11,286 bases of DNA from NCBI GenBank assembly GCA_016781635.1, contig JADDPY010000639.1, positions 1 through 11,286 on the forward strand, given 5' to 3'. This DNA is from Rubrobacter sp. Its GTDB lineage: Bacteria > Actinomycetota > Rubrobacteria > Rubrobacterales > Rubrobacteraceae. How positions within the stretch are numbered: the stretch's first letter is position 1; each line of letters starts with the position of its first letter. The translations under genes and the position numbers were made by a program. Shown here piece by piece: positions 1 to 6,567 of this stretch. Below the pieces are notes generated by a model. That model worked only from the letters and a program-made list of their open reading frames with translations. It ran no database searches and had not been told where the DNA came from.

Positions 1-46
1 CCCGTACTGCCTTTTAAGGGTAGGTCGCTGGGGTGGCTCAACTGCA

Positions 47-76
47 ATGACTACCGCTGTAGGTTAAAATTAGAAT
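47..76 (+). promoter_or_regulatory. Candidate promoter of the YihY-family gene
   Basis: A -35-like ATGACT (47-52) matches TTGACA at four of six bases. An 18-bp spacer separates it from TAGAAT (71-76). Transcription would begin near 83, only about five bases before the ATG at 88, and I see no Shine-Dalgarno sequence in between, so the mRNA would be nearly leaderless. TAAAAT (65-70) is an alternative -10 with a poor spacer. Predicted by eye only. Confidence 0.45.
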
Positions 77-87
77 GGGTATTTCCG

Positions 88-1137
88 ATGGCGAGTTCGA
101 ACGACAACAAGGGGTTGGATCCGGTCGAGGATTTCGGGCTGACCGAGGCCGAGGTTCGGGACGTGGCGGAGCGTCCCGTCAGGGGTTCGTTGAGCAACTT
201 CCTGCAAGATATGAGGACCCTTCTGAGCTTCGCCGCGCTCAAGCGCGCCGTCCAGGAGTTCCAGAGCGACGACGCTCTGGGGCTCGCGGCCCAGCTGGCC
301 TACTACCTCGTACTCGCCCTCTTCCCGTTTATCCTCTTCCTCGTCGCTGTCCTCGACACCTTCTCCAACCCCGAGTTCGCCCGGCAGATTCTGGTCTACC
401 TCGAACAGGTTCTGCCGGGGGAGGTCTACCGCATCATCGAGGGGTATATCGAGCAGTTTCTCGGGAACGAGAACTCGGCGCCGGGACTGCTCTCCGTGGG
501 CATCCTCGGTACCATTTGGGCCGCTTCCGGGGCCTTCTCGGCGATCATAGACGCTCTCAACAAGGCTTACGACGTCGAGGAGACGCGTCCATATTGGAAG
601 GTCAAGGGGATCGCGATCCTCATGACCATAGGCCTCTCCGGCCTGGTCCTCACCGGTGTGCTGCTCCTCGTGGCCGGTCCGCCCATAGGCGAGGCCATCG
701 CCGGTTACTTCGGGCTCGACTACGTCTTCAACGTCGTCTGGAACATAGCGCGCTGGCCCGTAGCACTCTTATTCTTGGTACTAACCGTGGCGCTGATCTA
801 CTATTTCGCCCCCGACGCGGGGCAGCCGTTTCGTTGGATCACGCCGGGAGGTTTTATCGGCGTCTTCCTCTGGATACTCGCGAGCCTCGCCTTCAGGTTC
901 TATATAGCCAACTTCGGCGGCGACTCCTACAGCGCGACCTACGGCTCCATCGGCGCCGTCATTATCTTGCTCCTGTACCTCTACATCTCGTCTCTGGCGA
1001 TCCTCTTTGGGGCCGAGCTCAATGCTACCCTCGTCAGGATGAAGCAGGAGATCTCCGGCAAGGAAGTCCTCGACGCCGAGCCCGCCAACGATAAGCCCGA
1101 CATCCTCGAAGAGGACGTCGGGGGCGAGAAAGCGTAG
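88..1137 (+). CDS. YihY/BrkB (UPF0761) family inner-membrane protein
   Basis: A 349-residue integral membrane protein. About six hydrophobic helices can be read, near residues 69-91, 133-155, 173-197, 223-242, 252-275 and 287-312, between a charged N-terminus (1-60) and an acidic C-terminus (320-349). Family hallmarks are the first-helix motif AAQLAYYLVLALFPF (residues 67-81) and the last-helix block YGSIGAVIILLLYLY (285-299) followed by FGAELNA. Length and topology fit the family. Its biochemical role is not established: some members were named BrkB (serum resistance), and the family was once wrongly annotated as ribonuclease BN. The ATG at 88 is chosen because a -10 box sits just upstream, giving a near-leaderless start. 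No partner gene is adjacent; the next gene is a tRNA, which I take as coincidence. Family assignment is firm; function is unknown. Confidence 0.93.
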   Translation: MASSNDNKGLDPVEDFGLTEAEVRDVAERPVRGSLSNFLQDMRTLLSFAALKRAVQEFQSDDALGLAAQLAYYLVLALFPFILFLVAVLDTFSNPEFARQILVYLEQVLPGEVYRIIEGYIEQFLGNENSAPGLLSVGILGTIWAASGAFSAIIDALNKAYDVEETRPYWKVKGIAILMTIGLSGLVLTGVLLLVAGPPIGEAIAGYFGLDYVFNVVWNIARWPVALLFLVLTVALIYYFAPDAGQPFRWITPGGFIGVFLWILASLAFRFYIANFGGDSYSATYGSIGAVIILLLYLYISSLAILFGAELNATLVRMKQEISGKEVLDAEPANDKPDILEEDVGGEKA

Positions 1138-1139
1138 GC

Positions 1140-1164
1140 CTACGTTCGGAGCACATAAACGTAG
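1140..1164 (+). terminator. Weak hairpin after the YihY-family gene
   Basis: A perfect 7-bp stem, CTACGTT (1140-1146) with AACGTAG (1158-1164), encloses an 11-base loop and begins three bases after the stop codon. No T-run follows, so it is at best a U-less terminator or an mRNA-end stabiliser. Confidence 0.35.
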
Positions 1165-1220
1165 TTGCGCGCCTTCTCCGGTGGGTAACGCGAAGCGTGG
1201 TAGCAGCAGCGTACGCTTGA

Positions 1221-1226
1221 TATACT
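1221..1226 (+). promoter_or_regulatory. Candidate -10 box of the tRNA-Ser gene
   Basis: TATACT lies 10 bases upstream of the mature tRNA 5' end, putting the transcription start near 1233 and leaving a very short precursor leader. I see no convincing -35 element at the expected distance. Confidence 0.4.
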
Positions 1227-1236
1227 CCTCTTATCC

Positions 1237-1326
1237 GGAGGAGTGGCTGAGTGGTTGAAAGCGGCACCCTGCTAAGGTGTTATACCTCTTGATGGGGTAT
1301 CGAGGGTTCGAATCCCTCCTCCTCCG
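1237..1326 (+). tRNA. tRNA-Ser (anticodon GCU)
   Basis: A 90-nt class II tRNA that reads AGC/AGU serine codons. The acceptor GGAGGAG (1237-1243) pairs perfectly with CTCCTCC (1319-1325), with discriminator G at 1326. The anticodon stem 1264-1268/1276-1280 holds a 7-base loop with GCT at 1271-1273. The long variable arm typical of tRNA-Ser pairs 1282-1288 with 1294-1300. The T-arm GAGGG/CCCTC (1302-1306/1314-1318) encloses TTCGAAT. The 3' CCA is not encoded (CTT follows), so it must be added after transcription. All arms fold without mismatch apart from G-U pairs. Confidence 0.97.
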
Positions 1327-1712
1327 CTTCGAAAGTACTTCTCTGTGCGGTACGCATCGTGACTCGAACGAGAGCGCCGAAACGTCTCTTAGTCTCCCCC
1401 TCTATGCTAGCGACCCCATCGACGCGAGTCGGAAGAAGTTACGGACGCCACTATAGCTGCACGAGCGGCGTCCACGTTCCACCCTCACGAGGGGAGGGCC
1501 GACGATGGCATCCATACGGCTTTGGACTTCTTTGTAGCGGGCCTCTTTGTGACAGGTAAGGACAAGGCGACGACGTAGTACGACTCTGCTCGATGGTTCC
1601 TTGACGCACGTTCATGGGTCGGCGTCGTACGTTTGTTTCTTCGAAAAATTCCCTATAAGTTCTGGAGCGTGTCCGCTTGTGGTGTCTCTCGCCAGAGACG
1701 ATCAACGGCCCG
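1327..1712. other. 386-nt stretch without a supportable gene
   Basis: Short reading frames on both strands here have no Shine-Dalgarno sequence, no recognisable domain and unconvincing composition. I see no second copy of the tRNA 3' end in the window that would mark an integration site. The only structure noted is a short hairpin near 1684-1699, at the end of the kinase gene. It may be plain intergenic DNA or an old decayed gene. Confidence 0.5.
1684..1699 (-). terminator. Short hairpin downstream of the histidine kinase
   Basis: GTCTCT (1684-1689) pairs perfectly with AGAGAC (1694-1699) around a 4-base loop, 13 bases beyond the kinase stop codon on the minus strand. No T-tract follows in the minus direction, so terminator function is uncertain. 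Confidence 0.3.
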
Positions 1713-4700
1713 CTACGAGCCTTCGGCCAGCGGCAGGCGGAGCAGCATGCGGGTCCCCTCGCCGGCGCGGCTCTCGGCCTTGATGCAGCCGCCGTGTGCT
1801 CTCACGATCGCCTCGGCGATGGGTAACCCTAGCCCCGACCCCCACTCCCGCGACGAGCCTCCGCCGCGGTAGTAGCGCTCGAAGACGCGCGATAGCTCTT
1901 GCGGGGAGATGCCCGGGCCCCGGTCGGCAACCTCGATCAGCAGCTCGTCCCCATGCGTCGACGAAGACAGGGTTACCTGTTCCCCCGGCGGACCGTACTT
2001 GACGGCGTTGTCGACGAGGACGAGCACGGCCTGCTCGATCCGCTCCGGGTCGCACCTTAGTAGGCTCCCCTCGCTGCTTAACGTGGTCTTCAAGGTCGAG
2101 CCGTGTTCGCGGGCCAGGGCCTCCGCCCGCCTCCCCAAACCGCTCAAGATCTGCGCGGCGGGGAGCGTTTTCAGATCCAGCGGGAACGAGTCGGAGTCCG
2201 AGCGGGCGAGGAACAGCAGATCCCCGACCAGACGCGACATCATGCCCGACTCCTTGACGATCTCTTCGAGGAGATCGGCGTGCGCCCAGTCGCGCCCGAG
2301 TTGTAGACCGACCTCGGCGTTGCCATGGATCACGGTCAAAGGCGTTCGCAGCTCGTGCGAGACATCGGCCAGGAAATCGCTCTTCGCCCGCACCTCCCGC
2401 GCCAGAGCCTCCTCGACGCGCTTGCGCTCGGTTATGTCCTGCGTTATCGCTACGGAATGCAGGGGCCGCCCGTCCTTGTCCCACACCAGGGCAACGGCGA
2501 GGTGGGCCCACACGATCCCTCCGTCTTTTCGCAGATACCTCTTTTCGGTGACGTACTCCCGGATCTCGCCCCGCAGCAGTCGGGCCACCCCCTCAGAATC
2601 TCTGGCCCGATCGTCCGGGTGCGTGACCTGGGAGAACGTCATGGACAGCAGCTCGTCCCTGCTGTAGCCGAGGAATCGGCATAACTTGTCGTTCACCTGC
2701 AGCAAACGTCCGGAGGCGAGGTCTGCCTCGCTAGCCCCGACCGCCGCGGTTTCGAAGAATGCCCGGTAACGTTCCTCGCTCTCGCGCAGGGTCTCTTCCG
2801 CTCTTTTGCGCTCCGTGATGTCGCTGAAGGTTACGACGGCGCCCACGACCTTCCCGTCCACCTCTATGGGGGTGCTGACGTACTCGACCGGGAAGCTCGA
2901 ACCGTCCCTTCGCCAGAACACCTCGTCCGACCTGCGGCGCACCTGACCGTCCTCGAAGGCTGCGTAGATCGGGCACTCCTTCGAAGGGTACGGTGTGCCG
3001 TCCGGCCTGGTGTGGTGCGCAACGTCGTGCATCCTGCATCCGATGAGTTCCTCGGGCTCGTAGCCGACCATCCGCGCTCCCGCCGGATTGGCAAGTGTTA
3101 CACACCCTCCGCGGTCCAGACCCAGAATCCCCTCGCCCGCGGATCTCAGGATCGACTCGTTCTGGAGGTGCAAGCGTTCGAGCTCTTCCTTGTCGCGCTT
3201 GCTCTGGGTTATGTCCTGGATCTGGGCCAGACCATACAACGGCGCTCCTCCATCATCGCGCACCAGGGAGGCACTCACGAGTACCCATACGGTGTGCCCC
3301 TTCTTGTGGATGTAGCGCTTCTGAAGGCGATAGGTTTGGATCTCGCCCCTGAGAAGTCTGTGCGCTTGCTCGAGGTCGGCCTCCAGGTCGTCCGGATGGG
3401 TAATGGACTGAAAGTTCGTACTTAGCAATTCCTCCCTCGAATAGCCTAGAAGCTCGCACACCGCATCATTGACCTCCATCCAGCGGCCGTCCAGACCCAC
3501 CAGGGCCATTCCGATCGCGGCGGACTCGAAGGTGCTTCGGAAGCGCCCCTCGTTCTCACGCATCGCCTCTTCCGCCCGCTTGCGCTCGGTGACATCCTCG
3601 CAAGCGACGAGGATAACCCTGCTGCCGTCGGGGTTCCCCACGATGCGCACGCGTTCCGTAACCCACCGTACGCTCCCGTCCTTGCGTACCTTGCGGGCCT
3701 CCAAAGCGCCGGTTCCGTTGGAATGCCGCAAGCACGAGGCAAGGTATCTTGACACCACTTCCCGATCTTCTTCGTGGAAGAGATCCAGCACCCGACGGCC
3801 TACCAGCTCTTCCGGAGCGTAACCGAGTTGCTCGGCGCCGAAGCGGTTGACCGACAACACTTTCCCTCCCGTGTCCAGGGTGAAGTACATGGACGGGTTG
3901 TCCTCATACAACACCTTGAACCGTTTTTCGCTCTCGTGCAGCGCCTCTTCGGTCCTTTTGCGCTCGCTGATGTCACGAAAATAGACCGCCAGACCATCGT
4001 CCGACGGATAGGCGTGGACCTCGGCCCAGTGGCCGAGCGGCGCGTAGAATTCCTCGAAGTGTACGGAAGCACCCGATTCCGCCGCTTCATGATACTTCTC
4101 GTAAAACCTCGCAGCGGCGGCTTGGGGGAACTCCTCCCACAGGTTCTTGCCCAGGAGCTCCTCGCGTGTCCTGCGCAACATGCACTCGGCTTGGCGGTTG
4201 AGGTAAGTGAACCGCCACTCGTGGTCCACGGCGTAGAACGCGTCGGTGATGCTCTCCAGGGTGTTCGTGAGGCGCTCGTTCGACTCCTGAAGCGCCTCCT
4301 CGGCCAGCTTGCGGTCGGTGATGTCACGAGAGGCGGCGATTATCTCCATCGCCTCACCCATCTCGGGCTCCCGAACCGTGCGGCTGGCCGTCTCGAACCA
4401 GGTGTAGGAACCGTCTTTGCTCCGGATGCGGTAGGTCACGGTGTAGACGTCCGGTCTCTGCAGTATCGTCGAATGGACGTCCTTTATCCGCTGCCGGTCA
4501 TCGGGATGTAAGAACGCGTAGGCGGATCGCCCCACGAGGTCTTCGGGTTCATACCCCAATAAGGACCGGCACGCCGGCGAGACGTAGGTATATACACCTT
4601 CGATCGTATGCTTGGAGATCATGTCGGTGGAGTTTTCGGCCAGAATCCGGTACAGATCCTTGCTTTCGCCCGGCACTTTTCCGTTCTCCGGCGTCATCAT
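1713..4700 (-). CDS. Soluble multi-PAS sensor histidine kinase (six PAS domains)
   Basis: A 995-residue kinase with no membrane helix, so a cytoplasmic sensor. Six PAS domains span roughly residues 15-126, 142-246, 260-372, 386-498, 514-630 and 644-756. Each ends in a D-[IV]-T/S-x-[RS]-K type PAC boundary followed by a short E/K/R-rich helical connector. The HisKA domain carries the phospho-acceptor H782 in SHELRTPL. The ATPase domain shows the N-box around N898, G1 DRGPG (926-930), the F-box at F940 and G2 GSGLGL (954-959), so it should be catalytically competent. PAS5 contains a His/Cys-bearing insertion (H562, H563, C576). The N-terminus has two consecutive ATGs (4700 and 4697), with purine-rich GAGAG and AGG stretches just upstream. 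No response regulator is encoded in the window, making it an orphan here. The ligand or signal is unknown. Confidence 0.95.
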   Translation of the reverse strand: MMTPENGKVPGESKDLYRILAENSTDMISKHTIEGVYTYVSPACRSLLGYEPEDLVGRSAYAFLHPDDRQRIKDVHSTILQRPDVYTVTYRIRSKDGSYTWFETASRTVREPEMGEAMEIIAASRDITDRKLAEEALQESNERLTNTLESITDAFYAVDHEWRFTYLNRQAECMLRRTREELLGKNLWEEFPQAAAARFYEKYHEAAESGASVHFEEFYAPLGHWAEVHAYPSDDGLAVYFRDISERKRTEEALHESEKRFKVLYEDNPSMYFTLDTGGKVLSVNRFGAEQLGYAPEELVGRRVLDLFHEEDREVVSRYLASCLRHSNGTGALEARKVRKDGSVRWVTERVRIVGNPDGSRVILVACEDVTERKRAEEAMRENEGRFRSTFESAAIGMALVGLDGRWMEVNDAVCELLGYSREELLSTNFQSITHPDDLEADLEQAHRLLRGEIQTYRLQKRYIHKKGHTVWVLVSASLVRDDGGAPLYGLAQIQDITQSKRDKEELERLHLQNESILRSAGEGILGLDRGGCVTLANPAGARMVGYEPEELIGCRMHDVAHHTRPDGTPYPSKECPIYAAFEDGQVRRRSDEVFWRRDGSSFPVEYVSTPIEVDGKVVGAVVTFSDITERKRAEETLRESEERYRAFFETAAVGASEADLASGRLLQVNDKLCRFLGYSRDELLSMTFSQVTHPDDRARDSEGVARLLRGEIREYVTEKRYLRKDGGIVWAHLAVALVWDKDGRPLHSVAITQDITERKRVEEALAREVRAKSDFLADVSHELRTPLTVIHGNAEVGLQLGRDWAHADLLEEIVKESGMMSRLVGDLLFLARSDSDSFPLDLKTLPAAQILSGLGRRAEALAREHGSTLKTTLSSEGSLLRCDPERIEQAVLVLVDNAVKYGPPGEQVTLSSSTHGDELLIEVADRGPGISPQELSRVFERYYRGGGSSREWGSGLGLPIAEAIVRAHGGCIKAESRAGEGTRMLLRLPLAEGS

Positions 4701-4730
4701 GACCGACCTGCACTCTCTTTCCCTTGGTCC

Positions 4731-4736
4731 ATTCTA
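4731..4736 (-). promoter_or_regulatory. Candidate -10 box of the histidine kinase
   Basis: On the minus strand TAGAAT (4736-4731) would start transcription near 4724, giving a leader of about 24 bases before the ATG at 4700. The hexamer 17 bp upstream (TGGCCT) is a poor -35, so this is tentative. Confidence 0.3.
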
Positions 4737-5020
4737 GTCTGTGTCCACCGCTAAGGCCAGCAACTCGCGGGGGAGCGTGCTCCTTGGGACACGGGCGACC
4801 ACGCCAGAACCCTCGGCTCGGCCGCCAGCACACCCACCCCTCCCCTCGAACGAGGTCGAGTCGAGAGTTTCCCAGAGCGCTTCGACAGCTCCTCCGTATG
4901 TCAGATTACCGGGGATGCTGAACAGATTCACGGGTACGAGCAACAAGGAACAACTCCTCACAAAATCTCCCGGTGGAATATTGAGGGTTAGCACGCCGCC
5001 TCCTCTGAAGATCCTCCGAT

Positions 5021-5035
5021 GCACCTTTAAGGTGC
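5021..5035. repeat. 15-nt inverted repeat upstream of the 5065 gene
   Basis: GCACCTT (5021-5027) and AAGGTGC (5029-5035) are perfect arms around a single central T. The element ends 13 bp before the TACAAT -10 box and overlaps where the -35 should be, a typical place for an operator. The one-base spacer makes a stable RNA hairpin less likely than a protein-binding site. Confidence 0.45.
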
Positions 5036-5048
5036 GGTAGCCCGTTGC

Positions 5049-5054
5049 TACAAT
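5049..5054 (+). promoter_or_regulatory. Candidate -10 box giving a leaderless mRNA
   Basis: TACAAT lies 10 bases before the ATG at 5065, so transcription would begin at about 5061-5065. There is no Shine-Dalgarno sequence between it and the ATG, so leaderless initiation is inferred. Confidence 0.45.
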
Positions 5055-5064
5055 CGGCCACGTT

Positions 5065-6021
5065 ATGGCTGAAGAAGAGAAACCAAAGCAACTCGTTCAA
5101 ACGAGCACGGTCATCGCCTCGGGCATAGCGGCGATCGTCGCGGCTCTTCTCACCTCCAGGCTCGGAGTGGCGGGAACTCTGATCGGAACCGCCATGACGC
5201 CGATGCTGATGACCATCGGCGTCGCTATCTTGAATGCCCAGATCGAGAAGGCTACCACCAAGATCTCCGAGCTCCCAAACACCGTTCAGAGTCACCTCTC
5301 TACCCAAAGGATCAGGATTCCTGGAACGCCGATCCCCGAAGAGACTTCAGAAAAACCAGAACCGCCCGTAGCACCCAGAAGAAGGGACAGGAGAACGTCG
5401 GGTGTATTCGGCCGTCTGCTCTCGATCCCAACCTTTCTAAAGGAAATGTCCCCGTCCGCCAGGCGCCGGACGCTCCTTACAGGCGCTGCGGCCGGGATTA
5501 TAGCGGCGGTTATAGGGCTTGGAGGAGTTACCGTCATAGAAGCCGCTTCGGGCAACCCCTTCTCCTGCACGCTATGGGACAAGTGTGCGCAGGCCTCTGT
5601 CCCCGGAGAGGAGACCGCGGGGGCAAGCACCTCCCTTACCCGGGCATTGGGAGGATCCGGGAACACGGAGACCCAGAACGTTCCGGCTGGTAGCGAGGGG
5701 TTGCCTGCGGAAGACCAGCAGCAAGAAGAAGCACAGCCCACCCCGGACGCGCAAGAGGGACCGGTGGGCGAGCAATACGAAGGCGCGCCGCAGGGCGGTG
5801 GGCAAGCCCCTCCCGTAGAACCGCAGGAAGGATCACCCGTCGAGCCCGCGCCCCAGGAGGAGCAGCCCGCCGCCGGGGAGCCCGGCGCGGTACCTCAGGA
5901 CGGATCTCAGGTGCCGCCTGCGGACCCGGCCGCCGAGCAGGAGGCGCCCGCAACGCCCCTCGAAGAGCAACCTGTGGCACCGTCTGAGCAACCTGTAGCA
6001 CCGCCCGAGCAACAGCAGTAG
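5065..6021 (+). CDS. Uncharacterised membrane protein with Pro/Glu/Gln-rich tail
   Basis: I do not recognise this 318-residue protein. Residues 11-57 are hydrophobic, probably two short helices as a hairpin. A basic, proline-bearing cytoplasmic segment (about 58-135, with RRRDRR near 105-110) leads to another strong helix (about 136-160). A short segment with two cysteines follows (C168 and C174, CTLWDKC), and then a long low-complexity tail (about 184-318) dominated by Pro, Glu, Gln, Ala and Gly. The tail ends with a degenerate repeat EQPVAPSEQPVAPPEQ. By the positive-inside rule the tail and the cysteine pair should face outside. Such tails often span a cell wall, but that is inference. It stands alone between a leaderless-type promoter and a strong terminator, so it is probably monocistronic. 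That it is a gene is well supported; function is unknown. Confidence 0.8.
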   Translation: MAEEEKPKQLVQTSTVIASGIAAIVAALLTSRLGVAGTLIGTAMTPMLMTIGVAILNAQIEKATTKISELPNTVQSHLSTQRIRIPGTPIPEETSEKPEPPVAPRRRDRRTSGVFGRLLSIPTFLKEMSPSARRRTLLTGAAAGIIAAVIGLGGVTVIEAASGNPFSCTLWDKCAQASVPGEETAGASTSLTRALGGSGNTETQNVPAGSEGLPAEDQQQEEAQPTPDAQEGPVGEQYEGAPQGGGQAPPVEPQEGSPVEPAPQEEQPAAGEPGAVPQDGSQVPPADPAAEQEAPATPLEEQPVAPSEQPVAPPEQQQ

Positions 6022-6033
6022 CCGCGCACACGA

Positions 6034-6065
6034 AAAAGGGACCGGGTCGAAACCCGGTCCCTTTT
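6034..6065 (+). terminator. Strong bidirectional intrinsic terminator
   Basis: A perfect 14-bp stem (6034-6047 with 6052-6065) around a CGAA loop, 12 bases after the stop codon. The stem has a GGGACCGGG core, an A4 run at its start and a T4 run at its end, so it can terminate from either direction and would also stop leftward transcription coming from the 6378 gene. Confidence 0.85.
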
Positions 6066-6073
6066 CAGCCTCG

Positions 6074-6154
6074 TGAAGGGGGATGGACAGCCCCTTCTAG
6101 TTTCTTCCCGGTCTCCCGGAGATCCTTCGGGACCTTACTGTGCATCCCCCTTCA
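6074..6154. repeat. 81-bp element bounded by 12-bp perfect inverted repeats
   Basis: TGAAGGGGGATG (6074-6085) and CATCCCCCTTCA (6143-6154) are perfectly complementary. The left arm's GAAGGGG (6075-6081) can instead pair with CCCCTTC (6091-6097), so two folds exclude each other. Between the arms lie TCTCC-C-GGAGA and a TCC-TTCG-GGA hairpin. It sits between the terminator and the 3' end of the minus-strand 66-residue gene, so it would be transcribed as that gene's 3' UTR. Confidence 0.6.
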
Positions 6155-6177
6155 TGGGCTATATGCGTCGGTGGCTT

Positions 6178-6378
6178 TTAGGCCATGCCGCGCAGCTCGG
6201 CCACCATGTCCAGGCCCTGCTGCTTGCACAGGTCCTTGGGACGCATGATTGCCTGCTCGTCGAGCAGGTTGCGGGTACGGGCCTCCTTCTCGAGGTGACG
6301 CTCGATCACGTCGATCGCCCGATCCACATCCTCACGGGTAACTTCTTTTACCTTCTCGTGGGTGATGGTTATCGTCAT
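6178..6378 (-). CDS. Small conserved-looking protein of unknown function (66 aa)
   Basis: I do not recognise this 66-residue soluble protein. Residues 1-8 alternate Thr/Ile (MTITITHE), suggesting a short beta strand. Residues 9-37 read as charged, amphipathic helix, and the C-terminal third contains one cysteine (C51). Expression signals are unusually good: a perfect AGGAGGT (6394-6388) nine bases before the ATG, and a TTGACA promoter with a 17-bp spacer about 75 bases further up. That is why I call it a gene despite its size. It is preceded on the same strand by comB but separated from it by a hairpin and its own promoter, so it should be transcribed independently. Roughly 25 residues look like a helix-forming segment, so a small regulator or binding partner is possible but unsupported by any motif. 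Confidence 0.75.
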   Translation of the reverse strand: MTITITHEKVKEVTREDVDRAIDVIERHLEKEARTRNLLDEQAIMRPKDLCKQQGLDMVAELRGMA

Positions 6379-6387
6379 CTGGTCAGC

Positions 6388-6394
6388 ACCTCCT
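6388..6394 (-). promoter_or_regulatory. Perfect Shine-Dalgarno of the 66-aa gene
   Basis: AGGAGGT on the minus strand (6394-6388), nine bases from the ATG at 6378. It fixes the start of this small gene and suggests strong translation. Confidence 0.8.
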
Positions 6395-6458
6395 CTCCTT
6401 GGCGGTTTGACGGGACGAAACGCCCAACTTGTAACGTATGTCCGCCTTGCCCGACTTC

Positions 6459-6487
6459 AGAGTAAAGCGGCGGCATGTGCCTGTCAA
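6459..6487 (-). promoter_or_regulatory. Near-consensus promoter of the 66-aa gene
   Basis: On the minus strand a perfect TTGACA (6487-6482) is followed after exactly 17 bp by TACTCT (6464-6459). The start would be near 6452, giving a leader of about 74 nt before the ATG at 6378. The leader contains GGCGG (6446-6442) and CCGCC (6405-6401), which could pair just upstream of the Shine-Dalgarno sequence. It is the best -35 I found in the window. Confidence 0.65.
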
Positions 6488-6530
6488 GACTAATTTTGCG
6501 AGCAAATCTGTGTATTTTTTCGGACCCCGG

Positions 6531-6548
6531 GTTGGCCCTCGGGCCAAC
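6531..6548 (-). terminator. Hairpin downstream of comB
   Basis: GTTGGCCC (6531-6538) and GGGCCAAC (6541-6548) form a perfect GC-rich inverted repeat 19 bases beyond the comB stop codon on the minus strand. A T-run is missing in the minus direction (A-rich sequence follows), so it would be a U-less terminator of the kind proposed for high-GC actinobacteria. Confidence 0.45.
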
Positions 6549-6567
6549 GATGCTTGCGCTGGACCGT

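Larger units (their letters stand above)
4701..5064. other. 364-nt divergent intergenic region
   Basis: This separates the minus-strand kinase from the plus-strand membrane protein. It holds candidate promoters at both edges, a CCTCG-AA-CGAGG inverted repeat (4844-4855) and a 15-nt inverted repeat (5021-5035). Overlapping open frames on both strands have no Shine-Dalgarno sequence or family features and are not called as genes. Confidence 0.5.

Noticed and set aside
10..20. Similarity of CCTTTTAAGG at the left edge to the CCTTTAAGG core of the 5021-5035 inverted repeat
   Set aside because: The flanking arms are not shared, and short A/T-centred palindromes arise often by chance.
75..1094. 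A 339-codon plus-strand frame overlapping the YihY-family gene
   Set aside because: Arg-rich composition typical of a GC-rich shadow frame; the other frame encodes a well-formed six-helix membrane protein.
88..1326. Functional link between the YihY protein (once called ribonuclease BN) and the adjacent tRNA gene
   Set aside because: The RNase BN label for this family was an error; the protein is a membrane protein and the tRNA has its own -10 box.
1302..1330. tRNA-Ser 3' end as an integration site for a mobile element
   Set aside because: I find no second copy of the 3' end in the window and no integrase or phage gene downstream.
3774..4511. A 245-codon plus-strand open frame inside the histidine kinase
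   Set aside because: It is antisense to PAS domains with clear motifs, has no Shine-Dalgarno and no family features.
4734..5040. Overlapping open frames of about 95-99 codons on both strands between the kinase and the 5065 gene
   Set aside because: No Shine-Dalgarno, no recognisable features, and they overlap promoter-like sequences at both ends.
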